The translations under genes were made by a program, and so were the position numbers. Below the pieces are notes generated by a model, which was not told where the DNA came from, did not search any database, and worked only from the letters and a program-made list of their open reading frames with translations. Positions 16,814 to 25,934 of a stretch of 29,892 bases of DNA are shown piece by piece. The DNA comes from Sphingomonadales bacterium (GTDB lineage Bacteria > Pseudomonadota > Alphaproteobacteria > Sphingomonadales > Sphingomonadaceae): positions 1-29,892 of the forward strand of contig JAGXGT010000024.1 of assembly GCA_024636595.1 (NCBI GenBank). The letters are read 5' to 3'. Each line of letters begins with the position of its first letter. Within the stretch, counting starts at the first letter, position 1.

Positions 16814-17296
16814 ATGGTCGGCAATATCAAAAAACACGGTCTGTGGCTTGGGCTAATGGCTGGCACCATGATGATGGCGGGCTGTACGCAGGTGCGCGGT
16901 CATCAGGGATATATTGCCGATGAAGTGCTGATGTCCTCGGTTCAGGCAGGCGTTGACAACCGCCAATCGGTCGAAGCTTCGCTCGGACGTCCGACTTTCA
17001 CCGGACAGTTTGACGAAAATACTTGGTATTATCTGTCCCGCGACACCCGCCAATATGGTTTCAACAACCCGCGTCCTCGTGATCAGCAGGTGATGCGCGT
17101 GATATTTGATGCCGACGGCAATGTGACCTCAGTCGATCGCACCGGTCTTGAACTGGTCGCGAGCATCAGCCCGGACGGCGACAAAACGCCAACCTTGGGC
17201 CGCAATCGCTCCTTTTTCCAAGAGCTGTTTGGCAATATCGGCGCGGTTGGCGCTCCCGGCGCGCAAGGCCCCAGCAACGATCGCACCCGGCCTTAG
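16814..17296 (+). CDS. bamE: Outer membrane protein assembly factor BamE (SmpA/OmlA lipoprotein)
   Basis: BamE is a lipoprotein of the BAM complex that inserts beta-barrel proteins into the outer membrane. The protein has a signal peptide with lipobox MAGC, and the mature part shows the SmpA/OmlA pattern SVQAGVDNRQSVEASLGRPTFTGQFDENTWYYLSRDTRQ, followed by VMRVIFDADGNVTSVDR. The C-terminus is a low-complexity Gly/Pro/Ala tail. Two in-frame ATGs are possible: 16805 has GGAG only one base away, while 16814 has it ten bases away; I prefer 16814 (160 residues), but 16805 cannot be excluded. The TAG at 17294-17296 is followed within 20 bases by the convergent maeB stop. Confidence 0.92.
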   Translation: MVGNIKKHGLWLGLMAGTMMMAGCTQVRGHQGYIADEVLMSSVQAGVDNRQSVEASLGRPTFTGQFDENTWYYLSRDTRQYGFNNPRPRDQQVMRVIFDADGNVTSVDRTGLELVASISPDGDKTPTLGRNRSFFQELFGNIGAVGAPGAQGPSNDRTRP

Positions 17297-17315
17297 CGGC
17301 TTCGCCTATTTGGCC

Positions 17316-19586
17316 CTATTTAGCAATGCCGCTGGCGGCAAGCACCGCCAGCGTGACCAGTTCCGATGCGGTCGATGCCATGGTGGCAATCTGGACCGAC
17401 TTTTCCAGTCCGACCAGCATCGGCCCGATCACCGAATCACCGCCCAGTTCGCGTAGCAATTTTGCCGACAGGTTGGCCGACTGCAGGCCGGGCATTACCA
17501 ATACATTGGCTGGCTGCGACAGGCGGCTGAACGGATAGTTCGCCGCCAGTTTGGGATTGAGCGCGACGTCGGGTGCCATTTCGCCTTCATATTCGAAAGT
17601 GACACGCCGTTGGTCAAGCAACGCCACCGCTTCCCGCAGATTGTCCAGCCAGCGGCCTTCTGGATTGCCGAACGTCGAATAGCTTAGAAAGGCGACACGC
17701 GGTTCGTGCCCCATCTGACGGGCGACCGCTGCCGTCTGTTCGGCAATATCCGCTAGTTCGTGGGCGGTTGGGCGTTCATTGACCGTGGTGTCAGCCATGA
17801 AAACCGTATGATGCTGACCGACCATAACATGAATACCAAAGGCGGTACGGCCTTTCTCAACATCAATCACCTTGGCGACATCGCGGAAAGATTGCGAATA
17901 TGGGCGGGTCACACCGGTGATCATCGCGTCACCCTGATCCATGGCGAGCAACGCCGAACCGAAGATATTCCGGTCCTGATTGACCATACGCTTGATATCG
18001 CGTTCCATATAGCCGCGGCGATGGAGGCGCTCATAGAGCATGCTGACCATGTTGGGTACCAGCGGGCTGTTGCGGCTGTTGTGCACCTCGAAGCTGTCGG
18101 GATCGCTCACGCCCAGTTCTTTGAGCTTCTCGCGGACGCGGTCATCGCGCCCGACCAATACCGGAGTACCATAGCCGCCATCTTGAAACTGGATCGCCGC
18201 GCGTAGCACGACGTCTTCCTCGGCTTCGGCAAAAATGATTCGTTTTGGCGCCACACGGCAGGCCTGATACGCTTGCGTAAGCACCGATGTTGTCGGGTTG
18301 AGGCGCGCCTTCAAACTCTGTCTATAGGCGTCCAGATCCTCAATTGGCTTCTGGGCTACGCCGCTATCCATCGCTGCCTTGGCAACGGCAGCCGAAACCA
18401 CATCCATCAACCGCGGATCAAAGGGGGCGGGAATGATATAGTCGACGCCAAAGCTCGGTGCCAATCCGCCATAGGCGACGGCGACTTCTTCCGGAACCTG
18501 TTCGCGGGCCAGTTCCGCAATCGCGTGGGCGGCAGCGATTTTCATTTCTTCGTTGATCCGGGTTGCGCGCACATCCAGCGCGCCGCGGAAGATGAAGGGA
18601 AAGCCCAAGACATTGTTGACCTGATTGGGATAATCGGAGCGTCCCGTGGCGATAATCGCATCGGGCCGAGCAGCCTTGGCATCGGGCGGGGTGATTTCCG
18701 GGTCGGGATTGGCCATCGCAAAAATGATCGGCTGCGGGGCCATGTCCTTGACCATTTCCGGTTTCAAGGCGCCAGCGGCGGACAGACCGAGGAACACATC
18801 GGCACCGCTCAACGCGTCGGTCAGCGTGCGCGCATCGGTGTCGATCGCATGGGCGGATTTCCACTGGTCGACGTCGTCGCGACCGCGATAGATGACACCC
18901 GTCCGATCGCACATCGTCAAATTGTCGTGTGGAACACCCAGGCTCTTGATCAGCGAAGCACAGGCGATGGCAGCGGCGCCGGCGCCGTTGACGACCACCT
19001 TGATATCTTCAATCTTCCGATCGGTTAGCAGACAGGCGTTGATGATCCCGGCAGCAGCGATAATCGCGGTTCCGTGCTGGTCATCGTGGAATACCGGAAT
19101 ATTCATCCGGTCGCGCAATGTCTGTTCGATGATGAAGCAATCGGGTGCCGCGATATCTTCCAGATTGATGCCCCCGAAGCTGGGTTCCATGATCTGCACC
19201 GCATTAATGAAGGCATCTGCGTCCTCGGTGTCGAGTTCCAGATCGATCGAATCCACATCGGCGAAGCGCTTGAACAAGACAGCCTTGCCTTCCATCACCG
19301 GCTTGGCCGCCAACGCTCCGAGATTGCCGAGGCCGAGGATGGCGGTGCCGTTCGAGATCACGGCGACCAGATTGCCCTTGGCGGTATAGTCATACGCTTT
19401 TGAAGGGTCCTCGGCGATCGCCCGAACGGGGACAGCAACGCCGGGAGAATAAGCGAGACTGAGATCGCGCTGTGTCGCCATCGGCTTGGAAGCGATAATC
19501 TCGATTTTTCCGGGTCGGCCGTGGGAGTGAAAAAGCAGGGCTTCCCGTTCGGAAAATTCCAGATTGCTATCATTCTTATCGGCCAA
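17316..19586 (-). CDS. maeB: NADP-dependent malic enzyme with C-terminal phosphotransacetylase-like domain
   Basis: MaeB decarboxylates malate to pyruvate and makes NADPH. The protein is 756 residues from a TTG at 19586, with GGAG at 19597-19594, seven bases away. The open frame reaches back to 19688, but those extra 34 residues do not look like family sequence. The N-terminal half is the malic and NAD-binding region (LAYSPGVAVPVRAIAEDPSKAYDYTAKGN, NIPVFHDDQHGTAIIAAAGIINA, VVVNGAGAAAIACA). The C-terminal ~320 residues resemble phosphotransacetylase (RIIFAEAEEDVVLRAAIQFQD, TRPYSQSFRDVAKVID, NVLVMPGLQSANLSAKLLREL), the regulatory domain of MaeB enzymes. It is divergent from mutS and convergent with bamE. 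Confidence 0.95.
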   Translation of the reverse strand: MADKNDSNLEFSEREALLFHSHGRPGKIEIIASKPMATQRDLSLAYSPGVAVPVRAIAEDPSKAYDYTAKGNLVAVISNGTAILGLGNLGALAAKPVMEGKAVLFKRFADVDSIDLELDTEDADAFINAVQIMEPSFGGINLEDIAAPDCFIIEQTLRDRMNIPVFHDDQHGTAIIAAAGIINACLLTDRKIEDIKVVVNGAGAAAIACASLIKSLGVPHDNLTMCDRTGVIYRGRDDVDQWKSAHAIDTDARTLTDALSGADVFLGLSAAGALKPEMVKDMAPQPIIFAMANPDPEITPPDAKAARPDAIIATGRSDYPNQVNNVLGFPFIFRGALDVRATRINEEMKIAAAHAIAELAREQVPEEVAVAYGGLAPSFGVDYIIPAPFDPRLMDVVSAAVAKAAMDSGVAQKPIEDLDAYRQSLKARLNPTTSVLTQAYQACRVAPKRIIFAEAEEDVVLRAAIQFQDGGYGTPVLVGRDDRVREKLKELGVSDPDSFEVHNSRNSPLVPNMVSMLYERLHRRGYMERDIKRMVNQDRNIFGSALLAMDQGDAMITGVTRPYSQSFRDVAKVIDVEKGRTAFGIHVMVGQHHTVFMADTTVNERPTAHELADIAEQTAAVARQMGHEPRVAFLSYSTFGNPEGRWLDNLREAVALLDQRRVTFEYEGEMAPDVALNPKLAANYPFSRLSQPANVLVMPGLQSANLSAKLLRELGGDSVIGPMLVGLEKSVQIATMASTASELVTLAVLAASGIAK

Positions 19587-19593
19587 ATTATAT

Positions 19594-19597
19594 CTCC
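19594..19597 (-). promoter_or_regulatory. Ribosome-binding site GGAG deciding the maeB TTG start
   Basis: GGAG on the minus strand, seven bases upstream of the TTG at 19586, is the only good Shine-Dalgarno-like site near the start of the conserved malic enzyme sequence. It supports the short N-terminus over the longer open frame. Confidence 0.55.
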
Positions 19598-19753
19598 GTA
19601 TATCAGGTAGTTGGCGTGCATGCGCCACTCGGATGGTCACGTCCCTTCCGAGAGGCTTACCCGCTTTGACGCAGGGCTGCAATATCAACTAAATTTCGAT
19701 AGGATAGGTTCGCCACTCTTTTATGTCCGGCTGCACTCGGCTATCGCGGCACC

Positions 19754-22407
19754 ATGGCAACCCAGACTCAGGACAAAGCAAGAAAGCCCGCCAAAGCGGT
19801 CGCCTCGGCGCCGGAAAAGGTGACGCCGATGATGGAGCAATATTTCGGCCTCAAGGAAAAGGCCGGCGATTGCCTGCTGTTCTACCGTATGGGCGATTTT
19901 TTCGAGCTATTCTACGACGATGCCAAGCTGGCGGCGGCGGCGCTCGATATCGCGCTGACGTCGCGCGGCAAAAACGCCGGCGATGCGATCCCGATGTGCG
20001 GCGTGCCGGTGCATGCGGCGGAAGGCTATCTGGCAAAACTGATCCGCGCCGGTTTCAAGGTGGCGATCGCCGAGCAGATCGAAACGCCGGCCGAGGCGAA
20101 GGCGCGGGGCGGTTACAAGGCTTTGGTTGCGCGCGACATCATTCGCTATGTCACCGCCGGAACGCTGACCGAAGACAATTTGCTCGATGCCCGCAGCGAC
20201 AATATGCTGGTCGCGCTCGCCGAAGTGCAGGGCGAAATCGGACTGGCGGCGGCGGATATTTCAACTGGAAATTTCGAACTGACAACGATTTCCGATGATG
20301 CGCTCGACGCAGAGCTGGCCCGGCTGGCGCCCTCGGAAATCATCTGTCCGCCATCCTTGTTGCCCCGCCTGCACAAGGCAACCGGCTGGGCCAAGGAAAA
20401 TTTCGACAGCACGCGCGCCGAAATGCGCCTTCAAGAACATTTCGGGGTAGCGACGCTCGACGGTATGGGTGAATTTTCGCGCGCCGAACTGGCGACCGCT
20501 GGCGGGCTGGTTGCCTATGTCGACCATGTCTCGCAAGGTCACGCGCCTTATCTGCATCCGCCTAAAAAACGGGAAACGCGGGAGTTCCTTTCGATCGACG
20601 GACCCACCCGGGCGAGCCTCGAGATTGACCGGACACTGGCCGGCGGACGCGAGGGTAGCCTGCTTCACTCTATTGATCGAACTGTGACACCCGCCGGGGC
20701 ACGCTTGTTGGCGCGTGATCTTTCCGCGCCCCTGTTCGCGGAGCAGCCGATCAACCGGCGGCTCGGACTGGTGCAATGGTTCCATGACGGCCCGGCGATC
20801 CGCGACGATGTCCGCACCGAATTGAAGGCACTGCCCGATATCGGTCGGCGCTAGGCCGGGTGTCGGCAGGGCGGGGCAGTCCGCGCGATCTTGGACAGAT
20901 TCGCGACGGTCTGGCTGGTGCGCGGATATTGCGCGAACGGCTGGCGCTGGCGCTCGGCCTCCCCGAGCTGCTGGAAAATCTGCTCCCTGCGCTGGATGGC
21001 CACGGCGAACTGGTCGACTTGCTGGAGCGCGCGCTGGTAGAGACACCACCCACCGAAATGACCAACGGCGGCTATATCGCGGCGGGCTATGACCCGGCGC
21101 TGGACGAGCTGCGCAGCGCTGGTTCCGATGGCCGCAAGGCAATCGCAATACTGGAGGCGCGCTACCGCGAAGTCACCGGGATCAACACGCTCAAGATCAA
21201 GCACAACGCGGTACTTGGCTATTTCATCGAGGTGCCCGCCCGGCATGGCGATAGTCTGATGGCCGAGAACAGTGGTTTTACCCACCGTCAGACGCTCGCC
21301 GGGGTAGTCCGGTTCAACTCGACCGATCTGCACGAAGAGGCCGTCCGCGTGTCTCAGGCCGGTGCCCATGCGCTGGCTGCGGAGACCGCGCATTTCGAGG
21401 AACTGGTCGACAAGGTTCTGCTCCGCAAGCAAGCGATCAGCGAAAGCGCCGATGCGCTCGCCCGGATCGACGTTTCTGCGGCTCTGGCCGAACGGGCCTC
21501 CGAAGCCCAATGGTGCCGCCCACAATTCGTCGACGGCAACATTCTCGATATTCAGGCAGGTCGGCATCCGGTGGTTGAGGCGGCGTTGGCCGCCAAGGGC
21601 GAGGCTTTTGTCGCCAATGATTGTGCGCTCGCCAATGACGAACGGCTGTGGTTGGTATCCGGCCCCAATATGGGCGGCAAATCTACCTTTCTGCGGCAAA
21701 ACGCTCTGATCGTCATTCTCGCGCAAGCGGGCGGTTTTGTTCCCGCATCGTCGGCGAAGCTGAGTCTCGTCGACCGCCTGTTCAGCCGCGTCGGCGCCTC
21801 CGACAATCTCGCGCAGGGCCGTTCAACATTCATGGTCGAGATGGTCGAGACCGCCGCGATCCTGTCGCAAGCGACGGAAAAAAGCTTCGTCATTCTCGAC
21901 GAAGTGGGCAGGGGGACCTCGACCTACGACGGTCTGGCACTGGCCTGGGCGGTGGTGGAGGCGGTGCACGAGACCAATCGCTGCCGCTGCCTGTTCGCGA
22001 CCCATTATCACGAACTGACCCGTCTCGCCGACCGTCTCGACGCGCTATCGCTGCACCATGTTCGCGCCCGCGAATGGAAAGGCGATCTGGTTTTGCTGCA
22101 CGAGCTTGCGAAAGGCCCGGCCGACCGCAGCTATGGTCTTGCCGTGGCCAAGCTCGCCGGTATTCCGAAGCCCGTCCTCAACCGCGCCAAGTCGGTGCTC
22201 GACAAGCTGGAAGCCGGCAAGGCGGAAACCGGCGGTCTCGCCGCCGGTCTTGGCGATCTGCCGCTATTCGCCGCGAGCCTTGCAGAAGTCGAAGAAAGAT
22301 CCGATAGCTTGCGCGAGGCTTTGGGCAAGCTCGACATTGATGCGCTGTCGCCGCGCGAGGCACTGGACCAACTTTACGCGCTGAAGGCGCAGCTCGAACA
22401 GGAATGA
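19754..22407 (+). pseudogene. mutS: DNA mismatch repair ATPase MutS, interrupted by a one-base frameshift
   Basis: MutS recognises mismatches and recruits MutL. The first frame (ATG 19754) carries the mismatch-reading Phe-x-Glu motif GDFFELFYDD (Phe49, Glu51) and ends at TAG 20852-20854 after KALPDIGRR. The neighbouring frame starts to match the family at codon 20848 (ALGRVSAGRGSPRDLGQ) and runs to 22407. It includes the clamp and lever segments, Walker A GPNMGGKS, DNLAQGRSTFMVEM, Walker B VILDEVGRGTS and TTHYHEL-like FATHYHEL. Restoring one G in the GGCGG stretch at 20846-20850 joins DIGR directly to ALGR, giving about 884 residues, a normal MutS length. As written, the lesion would remove the ATPase. 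It may be a sequencing error; if real, the strain would be a mutator. A peroxiredoxin gene follows four bases after the stop. Confidence 0.92.
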
Positions 22408-22411
22408 CGCT

Positions 22412-22966
22412 ATGAAAAAATGGATATTGATTTTGCTGGCCGTAGTCGTCGTTGGTGGCGGTGGCTTTGTCTATTATGCCCGGAGCGCCAATGCCGAACC
22501 GTTGGAAATTGGCGCAACTGCCCCTGATTTCACCACAACCGGCGCTCTCGCCGGAAAGGAGTTTCAATTCTCGCTTGCCGACAAGCTGAAAGACGGTCCC
22601 GTCGTGCTCTATTTCTTCCCCAAGGTATTTACCGAGGGCTGCACGATCGAGGCCAATATGTTCGCCGAAGCCACCGCCGATTTTAATGCGGCCGGTGCCA
22701 CCGTGATCGGCATGTCAGGCGACGATATTGACGGGCTGAAAAAATTCTCGGTCTCCGAATGCCGCGACAAGTTCGCGGTCGCGCAGGCAGATGACAAGAT
22801 CATCGCCGACTATCAGGTCCGCATGGCGCCGGGCCTCGCGATGACCAACCGCACCAGCTATGTCATCGGCCAGGACGGCAAGATCGCCTTTGTCCACAGC
22901 GCCATGAAACCGCAGGGCCATGTCACCGGCACACTGGAAAAAGTGAAAGAGCTCTCCAAAAGCTGA
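22412..22966 (+). CDS. Membrane-anchored or exported peroxiredoxin (AhpC/TSA, BCP-like)
   Basis: The 184-residue protein begins with a single hydrophobic segment (residues 4-22), followed by a thioredoxin-fold peroxiredoxin: APDFTTTG, then the peroxidatic site FFPKVFTEGCTIEA with Cys77 in the PxxxT-x-x-C pattern, and Arg-containing later segments. Peroxiredoxins reduce hydrogen peroxide and organic peroxides through that cysteine. A second cysteine, Cys117, is 40 residues on and could act as a resolving residue, although that spacing is unusual for the BCP group. The N-terminal segment would place it in the periplasm or at the inner membrane, whereas most relatives are cytoplasmic. AGGA overlaps the mutS stop, which indicates coupling with mutS. 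Confidence 0.85.
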   Translation: MKKWILILLAVVVVGGGGFVYYARSANAEPLEIGATAPDFTTTGALAGKEFQFSLADKLKDGPVVLYFFPKVFTEGCTIEANMFAEATADFNAAGATVIGMSGDDIDGLKKFSVSECRDKFAVAQADDKIIADYQVRMAPGLAMTNRTSYVIGQDGKIAFVHSAMKPQGHVTGTLEKVKELSKS

Positions 22967-23009
22967 TTAAAGGCTTGCTTTTGCCGCACCTCTATACTGA
23001 AAGACGCCC

Positions 23010-23927
23010 ATGACCGATCATTCACCCGATCCCGCCATGCTCGCGAAGGCTGAAACGCTTACCGATGCCTTGCCTTATATGCAGCGCTATGCGGGCAAGA
23101 CCTTTGTCGTCAAATATGGCGGCCACGCGATGGGTGATCCCGCGTTGGCGCGCAACTTTGCCGAGGATATCGTGCTGCTCAAGGCGGTCGGTATCAATCC
23201 CGTCGTCGTCCATGGCGGCGGTCCGCAAATCGGTGCGATGCTCCAGCGGATCGGCGTGGAAAGCAAATTTGTCGATGGTTTGCGGGTCACCACCAAAGAA
23301 ACCGCAGAGATTGCCGAAATGGTGCTTTCCGGTGCGATCAACAAGGAACTGGTCAGCTGGATCGAAAAAGCAGGCGGCCATGCGATCGGTATTTCCGGCA
23401 AGGACGGCGGTTTCGTCAAGGCGGCCAAGCTGCGCCGGACCGAACGCGACCCCGACAGCAATATCGAACGGATCATCGATCTTGGTTATGTTGGCGAACC
23501 GAAGACGGTGAACCGCCGCGTCGTCGATATGATCTCATCGTCCGGCATGATCCCGGTGATTGCCCCAATCGGCGTCGGCGACGACGGCCATACCTATAAT
23601 ATCAACGCCGATACCATGGCCGGAGCGGTCGCCTCGGCGCTGCGCGCCGCGCGCCTGTTTCTGCTGACGGACGTAGCCGGTGTGCTCGACAAGCAGGGCG
23701 ATTTGCTCACCGATCTTGCGCCGCGCGCGATCAGCGAACTGGTCAAGGACGGCACCATCTCCGGCGGCATGATCCCGAAGCTCGAAACCTGCGTAAAAGC
23801 GGTGCAGGAAGGGGTCGATGCCGCGGTCATCCTCGATGGCCGGATACCGCACGCGATGCTGCTCGAAATCTTCACCAGCAAGGGCGCGGGTACGTTGGTC
23901 CGGGACGATTTTGAATCGGTTGATTAA
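23010..23927 (+). CDS. argB: Acetylglutamate kinase
   Basis: ArgB phosphorylates N-acetylglutamate in the second step of arginine synthesis. The 305-residue protein shows the amino-acid kinase motifs VVKYGGHAM, VVVHGGGPQIG, the substrate-binding DGLRVTTKET, the nucleotide region LLTDVAGVLD, and the late GGMIPKLETCVKAVQEGVDAAVILDGR. Length and all motifs are normal, with no lesion. The long N-terminal helix (LAKAETLTDALPYMQRYAGK) is the type found in arginine-inhibited hexameric kinases, so feedback inhibition by arginine is likely. The start is ATG with a weak ribosome site. It leads the argB-yggT-folD-lipoprotein-marC run. Confidence 0.96.
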   Translation: MTDHSPDPAMLAKAETLTDALPYMQRYAGKTFVVKYGGHAMGDPALARNFAEDIVLLKAVGINPVVVHGGGPQIGAMLQRIGVESKFVDGLRVTTKETAEIAEMVLSGAINKELVSWIEKAGGHAIGISGKDGGFVKAAKLRRTERDPDSNIERIIDLGYVGEPKTVNRRVVDMISSSGMIPVIAPIGVGDDGHTYNINADTMAGAVASALRAARLFLLTDVAGVLDKQGDLLTDLAPRAISELVKDGTISGGMIPKLETCVKAVQEGVDAAVILDGRIPHAMLLEIFTSKGAGTLVRDDFESVD

Positions 23928-24025
23928 ACCGCCAGCTGTCTTATATATATGATACAGCAATTTATTGGTGGAACCGGCGACAAATCTCTGGCCGCTCTGC
24001 CAGAACATCGATAAAGGGTCCGACC

Positions 24026-24322
24026 ATGGCATTCGCAATTCTTCAGATTATCTCGATTCTGCTCAACGTGGCGATCACAGTCATCATCGTGCAAGCGATC
24101 ATGAGCTGGCTGCTCGCCTTCAACGTCATCAACTTGCAAAACGATATTGTTCGGGCGATCTGGACAACACTGGATGCGCTGACCGCACCGATTTACAATC
24201 CTATTCGCAAGATCATGCCCGATTTCGGCGCGATCGACCTTACTCCAATGGTTGTGATCATCGGTATCATCATCCTGCAGGATGCGATCCTGCCGCCGCT
24301 GGCCCAGGCACTTCTCGGTTGA
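24026..24322 (+). CDS. yggT: YggT family membrane protein
   Basis: This small membrane protein of 98 residues has two hydrophobic regions flanking the family hallmark VIIVQAIMSWLLAFNVINLQN...TLDALTAPIYNPIRKIMPDFGAIDLTPMVVIIGIIILQD. The PIYNPIRKIMP and DLTPMVV segments are diagnostic for YggT/YlmG proteins, which in other organisms are linked to membrane organisation, nucleoid or division functions, and osmotic tolerance. AAAGGG precedes the ATG. Its TGA overlaps the TTG start of folD. Confidence 0.93.
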   Translation: MAFAILQIISILLNVAITVIIVQAIMSWLLAFNVINLQNDIVRAIWTTLDALTAPIYNPIRKIMPDFGAIDLTPMVVIIGIIILQDAILPPLAQALLG

Positions 24323-25215
24323 CCGCAGCGCAGATCATTGACGGCAAGGCTTTTGCCGCCGATCTGCGCGAACGGATCAAGGATGCGGTTCCCGCTTTTC
24401 TAAAGCAAACCGGTCGTGCGCCGGGTCTGGCCGTCGTGCTCGTCGGCGAAGACCCCGCCAGTCAGGTCTATGTCGCGTCCAAGCACAAGGCCACCATCGC
24501 TGCCGGGATGGAAAGTTTCGAACACCGGCTGCCCGCCGATGTCGATCAGCCAGATTTGATCGCCTTGGTCGAGCAACTGAACGCCGATGAAACGGTGGAC
24601 GGCATACTGGTCCAATTGCCTCTGCCCGAAGGCCTCGATGAAAAAGCCGTGGTCATGGCGATCGATCCGGACAAGGATGTCGATGGCCTGCACGTGATCA
24701 ACGCCGGCCGTCTGGCCAATGGCGAAGAGGCGCTGACTCCGTGCACCCCGCTCGGCAGCCTGATGCTGCTTAAGGACACGTTGGGCGATCTGACCGGCCT
24801 CGACGCCGTTGTCGTCGGCCGATCAATACTTGTCGGCAAACCGATGGCTCAGCTGCTGCTCGCCGAAAATTGCACCGTCACCATGGCGCATAGCCGGACC
24901 CGCAATCTTCCCGATGTCGTGCGCCGCGCCGATATTGTCGTCGCCGCTGTTGGCCGCGCCGAGATGGTCAAGGGCGACTGGCTGAAAGACGGGGCCGTCG
25001 TGATCGATGTCGGCATCAACCGACTGGACCCCGAACCGGGCAAGGAAAAGGGCCGTCTGGTCGGCGATGTCGCCACCGCCGAAGCGCTTGATCATGTCCG
25101 GGCGATCACCCCTGTGCCAGGAGGGGTTGGCCCGATGACCATTGCGGTGCTATTGCGCAATACATTGGTCGCGGCATCCGCGCGCGCCGGACTGGACAAA
25201 CCAAAGGGTCTCTAA
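24319..25215 (+). CDS. folD: Methylenetetrahydrofolate dehydrogenase/cyclohydrolase FolD
   Basis: FolD interconverts methylene-, methenyl- and formyl-tetrahydrofolate in the cytoplasm. The TTG at 24319, overlapping the yggT stop (TTGA), begins LTAAQIIDGKAFAADLRERIK, which matches the normal FolD N-terminus. The open frame extends further upstream through yggT, but that part is not FolD. The 298-residue product carries VGEDPASQVYVASKHKA with the catalytic Lys, VDGILVQLPLPEGLDE, PDKDVDGLH, the NADP-binding VVVGRSILVGKPMAQLLL, and the signature ITPVPGGVGPMTIAVLL. The final base of its stop region overlaps the ATG of the next gene (TAATG). Confidence 0.95.
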   Translation: MTAAQIIDGKAFAADLRERIKDAVPAFLKQTGRAPGLAVVLVGEDPASQVYVASKHKATIAAGMESFEHRLPADVDQPDLIALVEQLNADETVDGILVQLPLPEGLDEKAVVMAIDPDKDVDGLHVINAGRLANGEEALTPCTPLGSLMLLKDTLGDLTGLDAVVVGRSILVGKPMAQLLLAENCTVTMAHSRTRNLPDVVRRADIVVAAVGRAEMVKGDWLKDGAVVIDVGINRLDPEPGKEKGRLVGDVATAEALDHVRAITPVPGGVGPMTIAVLLRNTLVAASARAGLDKPKGL

Positions 25216-25934
25216 TGCGAATATTTGCCGCTCTCGGAATCGCACTGCTGCTGGCCGGTTGCGCCGCTGGTGGTGGTCGCCCCAACGATCGCGAGCGCTA
25301 TAATCGCGTGATGGGCAATCCCGTCGCCAATCCCAGTGCGATTGTGCAGGCAGAACTGGCCTTCGCCCGACTGGCACAGGAAAAGGGGCAATGGACAGCT
25401 TTCCGCGAAACCGCCAGTGATGACGCGATCATGTTCACGCCCGATCTGGTCAATGCGCAAGAATGGCTGAAGAGCATGGCTGATCCGGCACAGGCTGTAA
25501 CCTGGCAACCGCACCATATCTATATGTCCTGCGACGGCAGTACGGCGGTTTCCACCGGCGCCTGGCAGAATGCCAAAGGCGAATCCGGCCATTTCACCAC
25601 CATCTGGCAGCAGCAGGACTTCGGTCAGCGTCGTCTGGACAAGAAGATCGAGTGGAAATGGGTTTTTGACGATGGCGAACCGCTGGATACGCCGCTTGCG
25701 GAACCCGACTATGTGGAAACCGATATTGCGTCCTGCAAGGCCAAAATTGTGGTTGGCACCGTGCCCACGGGCCTGACCGCAACGGGTATGACAGCGACAT
25801 CCCCCGATCGCAGTCTGGTCTGGCATGCAGCATTCACCGCAGACGGTTCGCGCGTCGTTTATGTCGATCTGGCACAGGATGATGGCAGCTTCAAACGGGT
25901 GCATGAATATAGGGTCCCTGCACCAACCTCATGA
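25215..25934 (+). CDS. Lipoprotein of unknown function, possibly NTF2/SnoaL-like
   Basis: The 239-residue protein has a short signal peptide with lipobox LLAGC (Cys16 lipidated). The following region (AELAFARLAQEKGQWTAFRETASDDAIMFTPDLVNAQEWLKSM) resembles the start of NTF2/DUF4440-like domains, in which a cone-shaped fold binds a small ligand. The ending TTIWQQQDFGQRRLDKKIEWKWVFDDGEPLD would fit the same fold. The C-terminal third (ATSPDRSLVWHAAFTADGSRVVYVDLAQDDGSF) may be a small beta domain. It shares one base with the folD stop and overlaps marC by four bases, so it is in the same operon. The NTF2 call is moderate; function is unknown. Confidence 0.8.
   Translation: MRIFAALGIALLLAGCAAGGGRPNDRERYNRVMGNPVANPSAIVQAELAFARLAQEKGQWTAFRETASDDAIMFTPDLVNAQEWLKSMADPAQAVTWQPHHIYMSCDGSTAVSTGAWQNAKGESGHFTTIWQQQDFGQRRLDKKIEWKWVFDDGEPLDTPLAEPDYVETDIASCKAKIVVGTVPTGLTATGMTATSPDRSLVWHAAFTADGSRVVYVDLAQDDGSFKRVHEYRVPAPTS

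Noticed and set aside
17330..17353. 9-bp inverted repeat CGCTGGCGG/CCGCCAGCG near the bamE/maeB convergent stops
   Set aside because: It lies inside the last maeB codons (an Ala/Gly-rich stretch) and lacks a T-run on either strand; it may be a weak bidirectional terminator but cannot be supported.
24319..25215. Idea that folD carries a longer N-terminal extension, because the frame is open back to 23965
   Set aside because: The extension overlaps yggT in another frame and has no family similarity; the TTG at 24319 gives the normal FolD N-terminus.
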